Part shown: positions 14,782-28,745 of the stretch, in pieces | How the letters are laid out: each line of letters opens with the position of its first letter | Position numbering within the stretch: the first letter of the stretch is position 1 | Source of the DNA: an uncultured Collinsella sp. | GTDB taxonomy: Bacteria; Actinomycetota; Coriobacteriia; Coriobacteriales; Coriobacteriaceae | NCBI GenBank assembly: GCA_958421655.1 | Contig: CATZMG010000021.1 | Span: forward strand, 1-29,077 | Direction: 5' to 3' | Length of the DNA: 29,077 bases | Notes under the pieces: model-generated | Seen by the model: the letters and a program-made list of their open reading frames with translations, nothing else | Told to the model about the DNA's origin: nothing | Database searches by the model: none | Position numbers and translations under genes: made by a program

Positions 14782-15918
14782 ATGCGTCTGCCCATGAATA
14801 CCTCGCTTGCCACGCTCAAGCCCTCCGGCATCCGCCGGATCAATGCGCTCGCCGCCCAGCATCCGGGATGCATTGCGCTCGCGCTCGGCGAGCCCGATTT
14901 TCCTACGCCCGATGTGATTAGCGCTGAGGTGACTGCTTCGTTGGACCGCGGCGACACGCACTATCCGCCCAACAACGGTCGCCCCGCCCTGCGCGAGGCG
15001 CTGTCTGCCTACATGGGGGATGCGGGCCTTACGTATTCTGCCGATGAGGTCATCCTGACCGACGGCGCGACCGAGGCCCTGTCGGCAACGTTTATGGCCA
15101 TGCTCAACCCCGGCGACGAGGTCATTATCCCCACGCCGGCCTTTGGCCTGTACGAGAGCATCGTCGTTGCCAACCACGCCAAAGCGGTCTTTTTGGATAC
15201 GGAGCCTGCGCAATTCCAGATTGACGAGGACGCACTTCGTGCTTGCGTGACACCGGCGACCAAGGCCATCGTCATCTGCTCGCCCAACAATCCTACGGGC
15301 TGCATCCTCGACGCGGCATCGCTCGACGCCGTGGCGCGCGTAGCGGAGCAGGCGGGCATCTACGTAGTCTGCGACGACGTATACAACCGTCTGGTCTATG
15401 TGGATGGCTACGAGCGCTTCGCCCAGCGACACCCGGAGCTGCGCGAGCAGACAGTGATCATCGAGAGTTTCTCCAAGCCCTGGGCCATGACCGGCTGGCG
15501 CTTGGGTTGGCTCGCAGCGGCAGCCCCCGTCATCGCCGAGATCGCAAAAGCACACCAATACCTAGTATCGAGTGCCGTTTCATTTGAGATGGACGCAGCA
15601 GCGCGAGCCCTGACCGTCGACCCAACCCCCATGCTCAAAGTCTACCGAGCCCGCCGCAAACGCGTGCTCGCAGCCTTAAACGCTATGGGCCTCGACGCAG
15701 TAGAGCCCGCAGGAGCCTTCTACACTTTCCCGAGCATCAAAAAGTTCGACCTAACCAGCGAAGCCTTCTGCATCAAAGCCATCAAAGAAGCAAACGTAGC
15801 CCTAGTCCCGGGCGACTGCTTCGGCACCGAAGGCCACATCCGCCTCAGCTACTGCGTCTCCGACCAAGATCTGGACGAAGGCCTAAATCGCCTGTCCACC
15901 TTCATTTCAACCCTGTAG
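14782..15918 (+). CDS. Class I/II pyridoxal-phosphate aminotransferase
   Basis: This 378-residue enzyme transfers an amino group from an amino acid to a 2-oxo acid, with PLP bound to lysine 232 (SFSKPWAMTGWRLGW). Other class I signatures are LGEPDFPTPD near the N-terminus, TDGATEAL, SPNNPTG (167-173), CDDVY with the pyridine-binding Asp198, and HIRLSYC with the carboxylate-binding arginine near the C-terminus. The overall pattern fits aromatic/aspartate-type (PatA-like) enzymes; the substrate is undecided. ATG 14782 follows AAAGGA. From about codon 253 the codon choice changes sharply (CTA, GTA, GCA, GAA, AAA become frequent), unlike the first two thirds and unlike its neighbours. Confidence 0.92.
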   Translation: MRLPMNTSLATLKPSGIRRINALAAQHPGCIALALGEPDFPTPDVISAEVTASLDRGDTHYPPNNGRPALREALSAYMGDAGLTYSADEVILTDGATEALSATFMAMLNPGDEVIIPTPAFGLYESIVVANHAKAVFLDTEPAQFQIDEDALRACVTPATKAIVICSPNNPTGCILDAASLDAVARVAEQAGIYVVCDDVYNRLVYVDGYERFAQRHPELREQTVIIESFSKPWAMTGWRLGWLAAAAPVIAEIAKAHQYLVSSAVSFEMDAAARALTVDPTPMLKVYRARRKRVLAALNAMGLDAVEPAGAFYTFPSIKKFDLTSEAFCIKAIKEANVALVPGDCFGTEGHIRLSYCVSDQDLDEGLNRLSTFISTL

Positions 15919-15954
15919 CCATCAGGGACGCAACACATCAGCCCACCGACCCAA

Positions 15955-16211
15955 GCATTATGAGTGGGGCGCGCCGGCCAACGGAAAACCGGGCTGCCCC
16001 ATAGTTGACGCAGGCCGCGCCGCCGAAGGCCAGGCGCAAGGGTTTCGTAGATTCCGCACGAGCCGAAGGCCACTTAATGTGGCCTTCGTGCGAGCCCAGG
16101 ACTTGACCGAGCGAAAACCTTGCGCCTGGCCTTCGGCGGCGCGTGCCGGATGGTGGAATTGTGTGCAGCCCGGTTTTCCGTTGACCGACGCCGGGGTCCC
16201 CGCCATAATAC
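15955..16211. repeat. 257-bp long palindromic (MITE-like) element upstream of rplJ
   Basis: The left and right halves are near mirror images. A 19-bp block (15979-15997 / 16165-16183) and a 26-bp block (16016-16041 / 16118-16143) pair perfectly. The ends CATTATG (15956-15962) and CATAATA (16204-16210) also mirror. The centre is a 9-bp hairpin with TTAAT loop (16065-16087). There is no coding capacity. It fills most of the gap between the aminotransferase and rplJ, and its right end overlaps the candidate rplJ promoter. Confidence 0.85.
16181..16209 (+). promoter_or_regulatory. rplJ: Candidate rplJL promoter
   Basis: TTGACC (16181-16186) and CATAAT (16204-16209) are exactly 17 nt apart. Transcription from about 16216 would produce the L10 leader. 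Both hexamers lie at the right end of the palindromic element. Confidence 0.65.
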
Positions 16212-16215
16212 TTTT

Positions 16216-16361
16216 GGTTCACGCACGAATCCGCTGCCAGAGACAGCCGGTGCAAACGGGCATCGCCCGCGAGCTTAATGGGATATCCCGCCAGCCGAGG
16301 TGGTCGAGTAGATATGTCTTCTCGCCCCCGTCGCTCATGCAGCGCGGGGGCTTTCTTTTTG
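16216..16361 (+). ncRNA. Ribosomal protein L10 leader (autoregulatory mRNA structure) with terminator hairpin
   Basis: The stretch contains AGACAGCCGGTGC, GCTTAATGGG and CAGCCGAGGTGG in the order known for the L10 leader, to which excess L10(L12)4 complex binds to reduce its own synthesis. It ends in a GC-rich hairpin (GCCCCCG / CGGGGGC, inner CGCT / AGCG, 16324-16351) followed by TTTCTTTTT, an intrinsic terminator. This suggests control by transcription attenuation. The family match is from memory, not a covariance search. Confidence 0.75.
16324..16360 (+). terminator. Attenuator terminator in the rplJ leader
   Basis: An 11-bp interrupted GC stem and a nine-base T-rich tail lie 65 nt upstream of the rplJ start codon on the same strand. 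Being inside the leader, it must be read through for rplJL expression. Confidence 0.8.
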
Positions 16362-16425
16362 GACATGCCCCCGTCACGTCCTTGTGGCGGACCGTGCCCG
16401 GAAAGAATTCGAGGAGGTGTAATTC

Positions 16426-16947
16426 ATGCCCCAGCAGTACAAAATCGACAAGGTTGCAGAGATCGAGTCCCGTATCGCCGAGAACGCCGGTCTGTTCGTC
16501 GTCAACTACAACGGTCTGACGGTTAAGCAGGCTCAGGAGCTGCGTCATCAGCTTCGCGAGTGCGGCGCCGAGATGAAGGTCTACAAGAACAACCTGGTCA
16601 AGATCGCCCTCAAGAACCAGGAGCAGCCCGAGCTCGACGAGATTCTCGCCGGCCCCGTCGCTTATGTGTTCTACGAGTCCGAGCCGGTCGAGGCCGCTAA
16701 GGCCCTTAAGGACTTCTCCGCTAAGTCCAAGGGCGTCCTTGAGATCAAGGGCGGTATCTCCGACGGCAAGGCCGTTTCCGCTGATGATGTTAAGGCTATC
16801 GCCGAGCTTCCCACCAAGGATCAGCTTCTCGGCCAGATCGCCGGTCTCATCTCCGGTTTCGCTCGCGACATCGCTGTCTGCGTCAACGGCGTTTCCTCTG
16901 GTCTCGCTCGTTCGATCCAGCAGGTCTCCGAGCAGAAGGCAGCCTAG
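16426..16947 (+). CDS. rplJ: 50S ribosomal protein L10
   Basis: This 173-residue protein forms the base of the L7/L12 stalk on the large ribosomal subunit. It starts MPQQYKIDKVAEIESRIAEN. VVNYNGLTVKQAQELRHQLRE and VYKNNLVKIAL are the conserved rRNA-binding features. The C-terminal helix (LISGFARDIAVCVNGVSSGLARSIQQVSEQK) provides the docking sites for L7/L12 dimers. GAGGAGGTG lies upstream of ATG 16426. It is preceded by its own regulatory leader and followed by rplL 102 nt later. rplK and rplA, the usual upstream neighbours, are absent here. Confidence 0.97.
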   Translation: MPQQYKIDKVAEIESRIAENAGLFVVNYNGLTVKQAQELRHQLRECGAEMKVYKNNLVKIALKNQEQPELDEILAGPVAYVFYESEPVEAAKALKDFSAKSKGVLEIKGGISDGKAVSADDVKAIAELPTKDQLLGQIAGLISGFARDIAVCVNGVSSGLARSIQQVSEQKAA

Positions 16948-16962
16948 TCGCTGTTTTCACCC

Positions 16963-16998
16963 GCGGCGGCAACGCCGCACCCCTGGCGCATTCGCGCC
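16963..16998 (+). promoter_or_regulatory. Two hairpins in the rplJ-rplL spacer
   Basis: GCGGCG-gcaa-CGCCGC (16963-16978) and GGCGC-attc-GCGCC (16985-16998), the latter followed by GTGTTTT, lie in the 102-nt spacer. They may adjust rplL expression or mRNA stability, since L7/L12 is needed in several copies per L10. Confidence 0.4.
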
Positions 16999-17049
16999 GT
17001 GTTTTAACTGATCTCTGTGCACAGACACGGAAACCGAAAGGACTTAGAA

Positions 17050-17427
17050 ATGGCTAAGCTTACCACCGATGAGATCATCGATGCTCTTAAGGAAATGACC
17101 CTTCTCGAGGCTTCCGAGCTCGTTAAGGCTATCGAGGACACCTTCGGCGTTTCCGCCGCTGCTCCTGCCGCTGTTGTCGCCGCTCCCGCTGCTGGCGCTG
17201 CTGAGGCCGAGGAGAAGACCGAGTTTGACGTCGTGCTTGAGGGCTTCGGCGACAACAAGATCCAGGTCATCAAGGCCGTCCGTGAGCTCACCAACCTTGG
17301 CCTGAAGGAGGCCAAGGAGGTCGTCGAGGGCGCTCCCAAGGCTGTTCTCGAGGGTGCCAAGAAGGAGGACGCCGAGGCTGCCAAGGAGAAGCTCGAGGCT
17401 GCTGGCGCTGCTGTCACCCTCAAGTAA
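17050..17427 (+). CDS. rplL: 50S ribosomal protein L7/L12
   Basis: This 125-residue stalk protein recruits translation factors. It has an N-terminal dimerisation domain (MAKLTTDEIIDALKEMTLLEA), an Ala/Pro-rich hinge (about residues 37-58) and the conserved C-terminal factor-binding domain (EFDVVLEGFGDNKIQVIK, GLKEAKEVVEGAP). ATG 17050 follows GAAAGGAC; a 12-codon upstream extension of the frame was rejected. A strong terminator at 17456 ends the rplJL unit, so rpoB is not transcribed from it in a simple way. Confidence 0.97.
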   Translation: MAKLTTDEIIDALKEMTLLEASELVKAIEDTFGVSAAAPAAVVAAPAAGAAEAEEKTEFDVVLEGFGDNKIQVIKAVRELTNLGLKEAKEVVEGAPKAVLEGAKKEDAEAAKEKLEAAGAAVTLK

Positions 17428-17455
17428 TCAGGCTTTCTCGCCAGATTTCTTTGCA

Positions 17456-17494
17456 GACGGGGTTCGCATTGCGAGCCCCGTCTTTTTTGTTTTT
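17456..17494 (+). terminator. Rho-independent terminator of rplJL
   Basis: GACGGGG-tt-CGC pairs with GCG-ag-CCCCGTC around ATT and is followed by TTTTTTGTTTTT. It is a strong intrinsic terminator. The rest of the 314-nt gap up to galU has no gene; it holds a candidate galU promoter near 17618-17645. Confidence 0.9.
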
Positions 17495-17617
17495 CGGTCC
17501 CTCGACATCGGTAGCTCAAACTGCCATGTTCTGTGATTTGCGTCGTATCGGGCGCCCTGCCGTTGGGCAATAAAATTGCACCATTCGAGCAATAATTTGC
17601 GTTGACCTGCTGAAGAA

Positions 17618-17645
17618 TTGTCTCTGCCTTGTAGCGACATATAGT
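17618..17645 (+). promoter_or_regulatory. galU: Candidate galU promoter
   Basis: TTGTCT (17618-17623) and TATAGT (17640-17645) are 16 nt apart, about 100 nt upstream of galU. TAAGAT near 17655 is an alternative -10. Weak, by-eye prediction. Confidence 0.35.
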
Positions 17646-17741
17646 TCCAGCGGTAAGATGCTTGGGTATCGCAATTTGGTCTGCGGCTGTGCGCCGCACG
17701 CATGGGGCGCTTTTGCGCCTGCGAAAGGATCTTTGAATAAC

Positions 17742-18650
17742 ATGAAGGCAATCATCCCCGCCGCCGGTCTTGGCACGCGTTTTCTGCCTGGCACCAAGTG
17801 TACGCCCAAAGAGATGCTGCCGGTGCTCGACAAGCCCGTCATTCAGTACGTCGTCGAGGAGGCGCTCGATCCCGAGGAAGTCGACGACGCCATCATCGTT
17901 ACTTCTCCCGGTAAGCCCGAGCTACTGAACTACTTCCAGCCCGATCGCTCGCTCGAGAACCTGCTGCGCGAGCGCGGCAAGAACGCCTATGCCGATGCCG
18001 TCGCCCACGCTGGCGGTATGCCGGTCGACTTCCGTTATCAGTACGAGCCCAAGGGCCTCGGCCATGCTATCCGCTCTGCTGCCGACGCCGTGGCAGGGGA
18101 GAACTTCCTGGTTCTTCTGGGCGACTACGTTGTGCCTAACCGTGATATCTGCGACAAGATGCTTGCCGTTTCCAAGGAGCACGGTGGCGCTTCGGTTATC
18201 GCCGTCGCTGCTTGCTCGCCCGAGGAAGTCAGCCGCTACGGCGTTATCGCCGGCGAGCGCGTTGGTTCGCTCGAGGGCGCCGAGGGCGTTGCCGATGCCG
18301 AGCCGGGCGCTGTCTGGCGCATCGGCGGTCTGGTCGAGAAGCCCGCTCCCGAGGCGGCTCCGTCCAACCTGTACATCGTCGGTCGCTACCTGCTGAGCCC
18401 GCTGGTCATGGACCTGCTGGCCGATCAGCAGGCCGGCAAGGGCGGCGAGATCCAGCTGACTGACGCCATGGCCCGCTCGCTCGACCGCGAGGCCATGTAC
18501 GCTGTCGTCATCGACCCGCTGTTGGGCTACGACACCGGCACGCCTTCTGGCTGGATGGCCACCAACGCCCTCATGGCTGCAAGCGATCCTCGCTTTGCCG
18601 GCGCCTTCTGGGACGCCATCGACGAGCGCGGCGGCTTGATGCGCAAGTAA
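17742..18650 (+). CDS. galU: UTP--glucose-1-phosphate uridylyltransferase
   Basis: This 302-residue enzyme makes UDP-glucose from UTP and glucose-1-phosphate, feeding cell-envelope polysaccharide, glycolipid and galactose metabolism. The nucleotide-binding start is AIIPAAGLGTRFLPGTK, followed by PKEMLPVLDKPVIQYVVEEA. Further family marks are EPKGLGHAI, LLGDYVV, GEIQLTDAM and GYDTGTPSGWM. ATG 17742 is chosen because the family N-terminus begins there; AAAGGA lies 12 bases upstream, slightly far. It has its own terminators before and after and so appears to be a single-gene unit between rplL and rpoB, a place where most bacteria have no gene. Confidence 0.95.
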   Translation: MKAIIPAAGLGTRFLPGTKCTPKEMLPVLDKPVIQYVVEEALDPEEVDDAIIVTSPGKPELLNYFQPDRSLENLLRERGKNAYADAVAHAGGMPVDFRYQYEPKGLGHAIRSAADAVAGENFLVLLGDYVVPNRDICDKMLAVSKEHGGASVIAVAACSPEEVSRYGVIAGERVGSLEGAEGVADAEPGAVWRIGGLVEKPAPEAAPSNLYIVGRYLLSPLVMDLLADQQAGKGGEIQLTDAMARSLDREAMYAVVIDPLLGYDTGTPSGWMATNALMAASDPRFAGAFWDAIDERGGLMRK

Positions 18651-18671
18651 GCCTTCGGGCATCGACATTTA

Positions 18672-18703
18672 CGGGCGCGGACCTCGGTTCGCGCCCGTTT
18701 TTT
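18672..18703 (+). terminator. Rho-independent terminator of galU
   Basis: CGGGCGCG pairs with CGCGCCCG around a 10-nt loop and is followed by six T residues. It lies 22 nt after the galU stop. Confidence 0.9.
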
Positions 18704-18734
18704 ATAAGAGCTTCGATTGTCGACTCTCTGTTCA

Positions 18735-18788
18735 CAGAAAATATATGAACAGATGTTCGATACACATACATTTACCTGCGTATTTTCT
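18735..18788. promoter_or_regulatory. Inverted-repeat region with a LexA-like palindrome upstream of rpoB
   Basis: GAACAGATGTTC (18747-18758) fits the GAAC-N4-GTTC core of Gram-positive LexA boxes, with a GA on its right as in actinobacterial sites. It is enclosed by a perfect 9-bp pair CAGAAAATA (18735-18743) / TATTTTCTG (18780-18788), and another TGTTC half-site lies at 18729. The stretch is AT-rich compared with its surroundings. A role in SOS control is only a possibility. Confidence 0.4.
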
Positions 18789-18836
18789 GTCGAAAAACTT
18801 TGCTACTCCAAAAACTCAATCGCGTCAAGGCTTTTC

Positions 18837-18864
18837 TTGCCCAACGGTCGGTACCTGATAAACT
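18837..18864 (+). promoter_or_regulatory. rpoB: Candidate rpoBC promoter
   Basis: TTGCCC (18837-18842) and TAAACT (18859-18864) are 16 nt apart, with a TG one base before the -10 (extended -10). It lies about 75 nt upstream of the rpoB start. Confidence 0.5.
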
Positions 18865-18937
18865 ATTAGGTTGCGATAACTGGCGAAGCTATGCCTCGCC
18901 AACCCACCGAGCATTTCCGTGAAGGAGGAAAAACCTG

Positions 18938-22429
<3,492 letters not shown>

Positions 22430-22435
22430 TTGACT

Positions 22436-26914
<4,479 letters not shown>

Positions 26915-26940
26915 TTTCCTAGTACGTTAACCGTCCTTCC

Positions 26941-26978
26941 AAAGACCCGTTTCCCAACAGGGAAGCGGGTCTTTTTGT
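26941..26978 (+). terminator. Rho-independent terminator of rpoBC
   Basis: AAAGACCCG-t-TTCCC pairs with GGGAA-g-CGGGTCTTT around AACA and is followed by more T residues. It is a strong terminator 26 nt after the rpoC stop. Confidence 0.92.
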
Positions 26979-26983
26979 TAAAG

Positions 26984-27024
26984 AAAACCTGCCAAAAAGG
27001 GACAGGTATATTTTGGTAGGTTTT
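26984..27024. repeat. 40-bp palindromic intergenic repeat, copy 2 of 3 (inverted orientation)
   Basis: AAAACCTGCCAAAA pairs with TTTTGGTAGGTTTT around an AGGGACAGGTATA centre. This is the reverse complement of the copy-1 centre, so it is inserted in the opposite orientation. It sits directly behind the rpoC terminator. Confidence 0.8.
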
Positions 27025-27037
27025 TCCTGCTTGAATT

Positions 27038-27066
27038 TGAAACATTTCGCCCGACAAGAGCGTATC
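27038..27066 (+). promoter_or_regulatory. ECF-type promoter of the sigma/membrane-protein pair
   Basis: TGAAAC (27038-27043), 17 nt including an initial ATTT, then CGTATC (27061-27066). This closely follows the TGAAAC-N16/17-CGTA pattern of SigW-like ECF sigma factors. It precedes an ECF sigma gene, so autoregulation is likely. Confidence 0.65.
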
Positions 27067-27069
27067 TAA

Positions 27070-27113
27070 GGTGAGGGCCTCACCAAGAATTATTAACGTC
27101 ACCGGGAGGTGAT
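27070..27113 (+). promoter_or_regulatory. Leader hairpins, one covering the sigma ribosome site
   Basis: GGTGAGG-G-CCTCACC (27070-27084) is a near-perfect palindrome. TCACC-GGGA-GGTGA (27099-27112) puts the GGGAGGTG ribosome site in the loop and 3' arm of a hairpin, which could lower translation initiation at ATG 27115. Confidence 0.4.
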
Positions 27114-27114
27114 T

Positions 27115-27162
27115 ATGGAAGAATAAGCATTTAGACAGGCGGTCGAGGATCACCGTGATGTC
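27115..27162 (+). pseudogene. Original 5' end of the ECF sigma gene, cut off by an in-frame TAA
   Basis: A good ribosome site (GGGAGGTG) precedes ATG GAA GAA TAA. The TAA at 27124-27126 is in the same frame as the sigma gene, and the residues right after it (AFRQAVEDHRDVV) are a normal start of ECF region 2. The stop differs from GAA, AAA or CAA by one base. So the gene appears to carry a nonsense codon at position 4, or there is a base-call error. Confidence 0.75.
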
Positions 27163-27633
27163 GTGTTTCGAATCGCATTGACGTACCTGCGCGATCGTGC
27201 CGATGCCGACGATGTTGCCCAAGATGTCTTTCTTAAGTTGCTTAAAAGCGATGGGCACTTTGAAAGTTGGGAACATCTTCGCCGCTGGCTTGTCCGGGTC
27301 ACGATCAATGAATGCAAATCGCTCTTTCGAAAGCCATGGAGGCGTGTGGAGGATATTGAGAATCTGGCCGATTCGCTTTCGGCGGCGCAGGATGAGACCA
27401 AGGCGGTCCTGTCAGACGTTATGCGACTTCCGGAGCGATTCCGCGTTCCCATCGTGCTCTATTACTACCTGGGCTTTTCGACCTCAGAGATTGCCGAGTT
27501 GATGCATGTACCAGCCGCGACCGTTCGAACGCGTTTAGCTCGCGGTCGATCGAAGCTCAAATTCATCTTAGAGGAGGGCGACCGTGAAATCCAATCAAAT
27601 CAAGCAGGCCTTCGAGTCCATCCAAGCCGATAG
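27163..27633 (+). CDS. ECF-family RNA polymerase sigma factor, N-terminus lost behind a stop codon
   Basis: This redirects RNA polymerase to a small regulon. The readable part from GTG 27163 is 156 residues. Region 2 (ALTYLRDRADADDVAQDVFLKLL, then WLVRVTINECKSLF) melts and recognises the -10. Region 4 (LPERFRVPIVLYYYLGFST, then AELMHVPAATVRTRLARGRSKL) is the HTH that binds the -35. The intended start is most likely ATG 27115, but a TAA stands at codon 4 (27124). GTG 27163 is the first start codon after it, has no convincing ribosome site and removes the first ~13 family residues. The gene overlaps the following membrane-protein gene by 50 nt, the usual sigma/anti-sigma layout. Whether it is active is open. 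Confidence 0.85.
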   Translation: MFRIALTYLRDRADADDVAQDVFLKLLKSDGHFESWEHLRRWLVRVTINECKSLFRKPWRRVEDIENLADSLSAAQDETKAVLSDVMRLPERFRVPIVLYYYLGFSTSEIAELMHVPAATVRTRLARGRSKLKFILEEGDREIQSNQAGLRVHPSR

Positions 27634-28660
27634 CGACCTTGCCGACCGTGTTATTGATGCTGCGGCTGGAGAGCCGCTTCGTCGAAAGGGTCACGCGAAG
27701 CCTCTGTATGTTGCCGTAATCGGATGTCTTGCCGGAGTGTTGGCGACCGGAGGGGTCGCCTACGCCGTTATCAATTCCAGCTATTTTGCCTCAGCCTGGG
27801 GAAACCACGGCAACGGGGATTCCATTACCTGGACCAACGGCGGTTCATCGGGGACTAAATATACCTACACCAGAGAGTTTGGTGACGGCATCGCGCCCCA
27901 AAGCCTGGAGGGCGCAGTTCAGGAGGTTAATCTGTCCGTCGAGGGTAACGGCTATACGCTTGATATCCATGAGATGGCTATTGACCAAAACGGCTGCGGA
28001 GCCGTGACGTTTACGTTGTCCAATTCAAATGGCGTTAACTACTACAAGCCGGCAGCAGAGACAGGCGAACTTGTTCTCTATGGTGAAGAAGAACAAGGCA
28101 TCGGCACGCCCAGCATGAACTTCGGCGAGGAATGGGCTGACACACGCTGCACAATTGATAAGGACACATCAAGCGACACGGTCATTAATGGCACGATGTA
28201 CTTTGCCTCGTGGGATCGCGAGCGAGATTTGGGACATGCGGTCACCTGGAATATCTGCTGGACTGAGGGCGAAGGCGAGGACGCGAAGCTGTTCGAAGCA
28301 TCGACGCCCGAGTTTAGCGTTGGAGCGTACGTCGATACAAAGGAACTCCGCTCCGATGACTCGCCTCTCGAGATCAGCCCGTTTTCCATCCAGACGCACA
28401 TCGATGATCTGGGCTATGAAGCAGTTGATCATAAACTGACCGTCAGCTACAAGGATGGATCGGAGCAGATTATCGAAGATGACGACGCAGGGGCGTACAA
28501 TTTCTATGTTTCGATGGCACGCAATAGCGGAGAGAACATTTGGGTGCCAACGAAGTTGATTGATGTCGACCAAGTGGTTTCAGTAACGCTCGAAGGCACA
28601 CGCTGCACTTCAACAGGGGGCGCCGAAACGTCGGAACCCTTTACCATCGTCTATTCGTAA
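27584..28660 (+). CDS. Single-pass membrane protein, probable anti-sigma partner of the ECF sigma factor
   Basis: This 358-residue protein starts at GTG 27584 behind GAGGAGG, inside the 3' end of the sigma gene. The cytoplasmic N-terminus (~40 residues, MKSNQIKQAFESIQADSDLA) could hold the sigma factor. One membrane helix follows at about residues 41-63 (PLYVAVIGCLAGVLATGGVAY). The remaining ~295 residues lie outside the cell as a beta-rich region with four cysteines (in NGCGAV, DTRCTI, WNICWT, GTRCTS) that could pair. No HxxxCxxC zinc anti-sigma motif is seen, so the class is not the common one; it may resemble DUF4179-type proteins. The role is inferred from position and topology. A terminator follows directly. 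Confidence 0.8.
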   Translation: MKSNQIKQAFESIQADSDLADRVIDAAAGEPLRRKGHAKPLYVAVIGCLAGVLATGGVAYAVINSSYFASAWGNHGNGDSITWTNGGSSGTKYTYTREFGDGIAPQSLEGAVQEVNLSVEGNGYTLDIHEMAIDQNGCGAVTFTLSNSNGVNYYKPAAETGELVLYGEEEQGIGTPSMNFGEEWADTRCTIDKDTSSDTVINGTMYFASWDRERDLGHAVTWNICWTEGEGEDAKLFEASTPEFSVGAYVDTKELRSDDSPLEISPFSIQTHIDDLGYEAVDHKLTVSYKDGSEQIIEDDDAGAYNFYVSMARNSGENIWVPTKLIDVDQVVSVTLEGTRCTSTGGAETSEPFTIVYS

Positions 28661-28667
28661 GATTTGG

Positions 28668-28700
28668 GGCCGCTTCCTACTAGGGGAAGCGGCCTTCTTT
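28668..28700 (+). terminator. Rho-independent terminator of the sigma/membrane-protein operon
   Basis: GGCCGCTTCC pairs with GGAAGCGGCC around a 7-nt loop and is followed by TTCTTT. It lies 7 nt after the stop codon. The remaining 377 nt of the window contain repeats but no supported gene. Confidence 0.85.
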
Positions 28701-28745
28701 GCGGTAAATGGGCGGTTAGACCGCACGATATTCGCCTGCATTTCT

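Noticed and set aside
22430..22435. TTG 22430 as the rpoC start
   Set aside because: The ribosome site AAGGAG is only three bases away; GTG 22436 has normal nine-base spacing. It remains possible.
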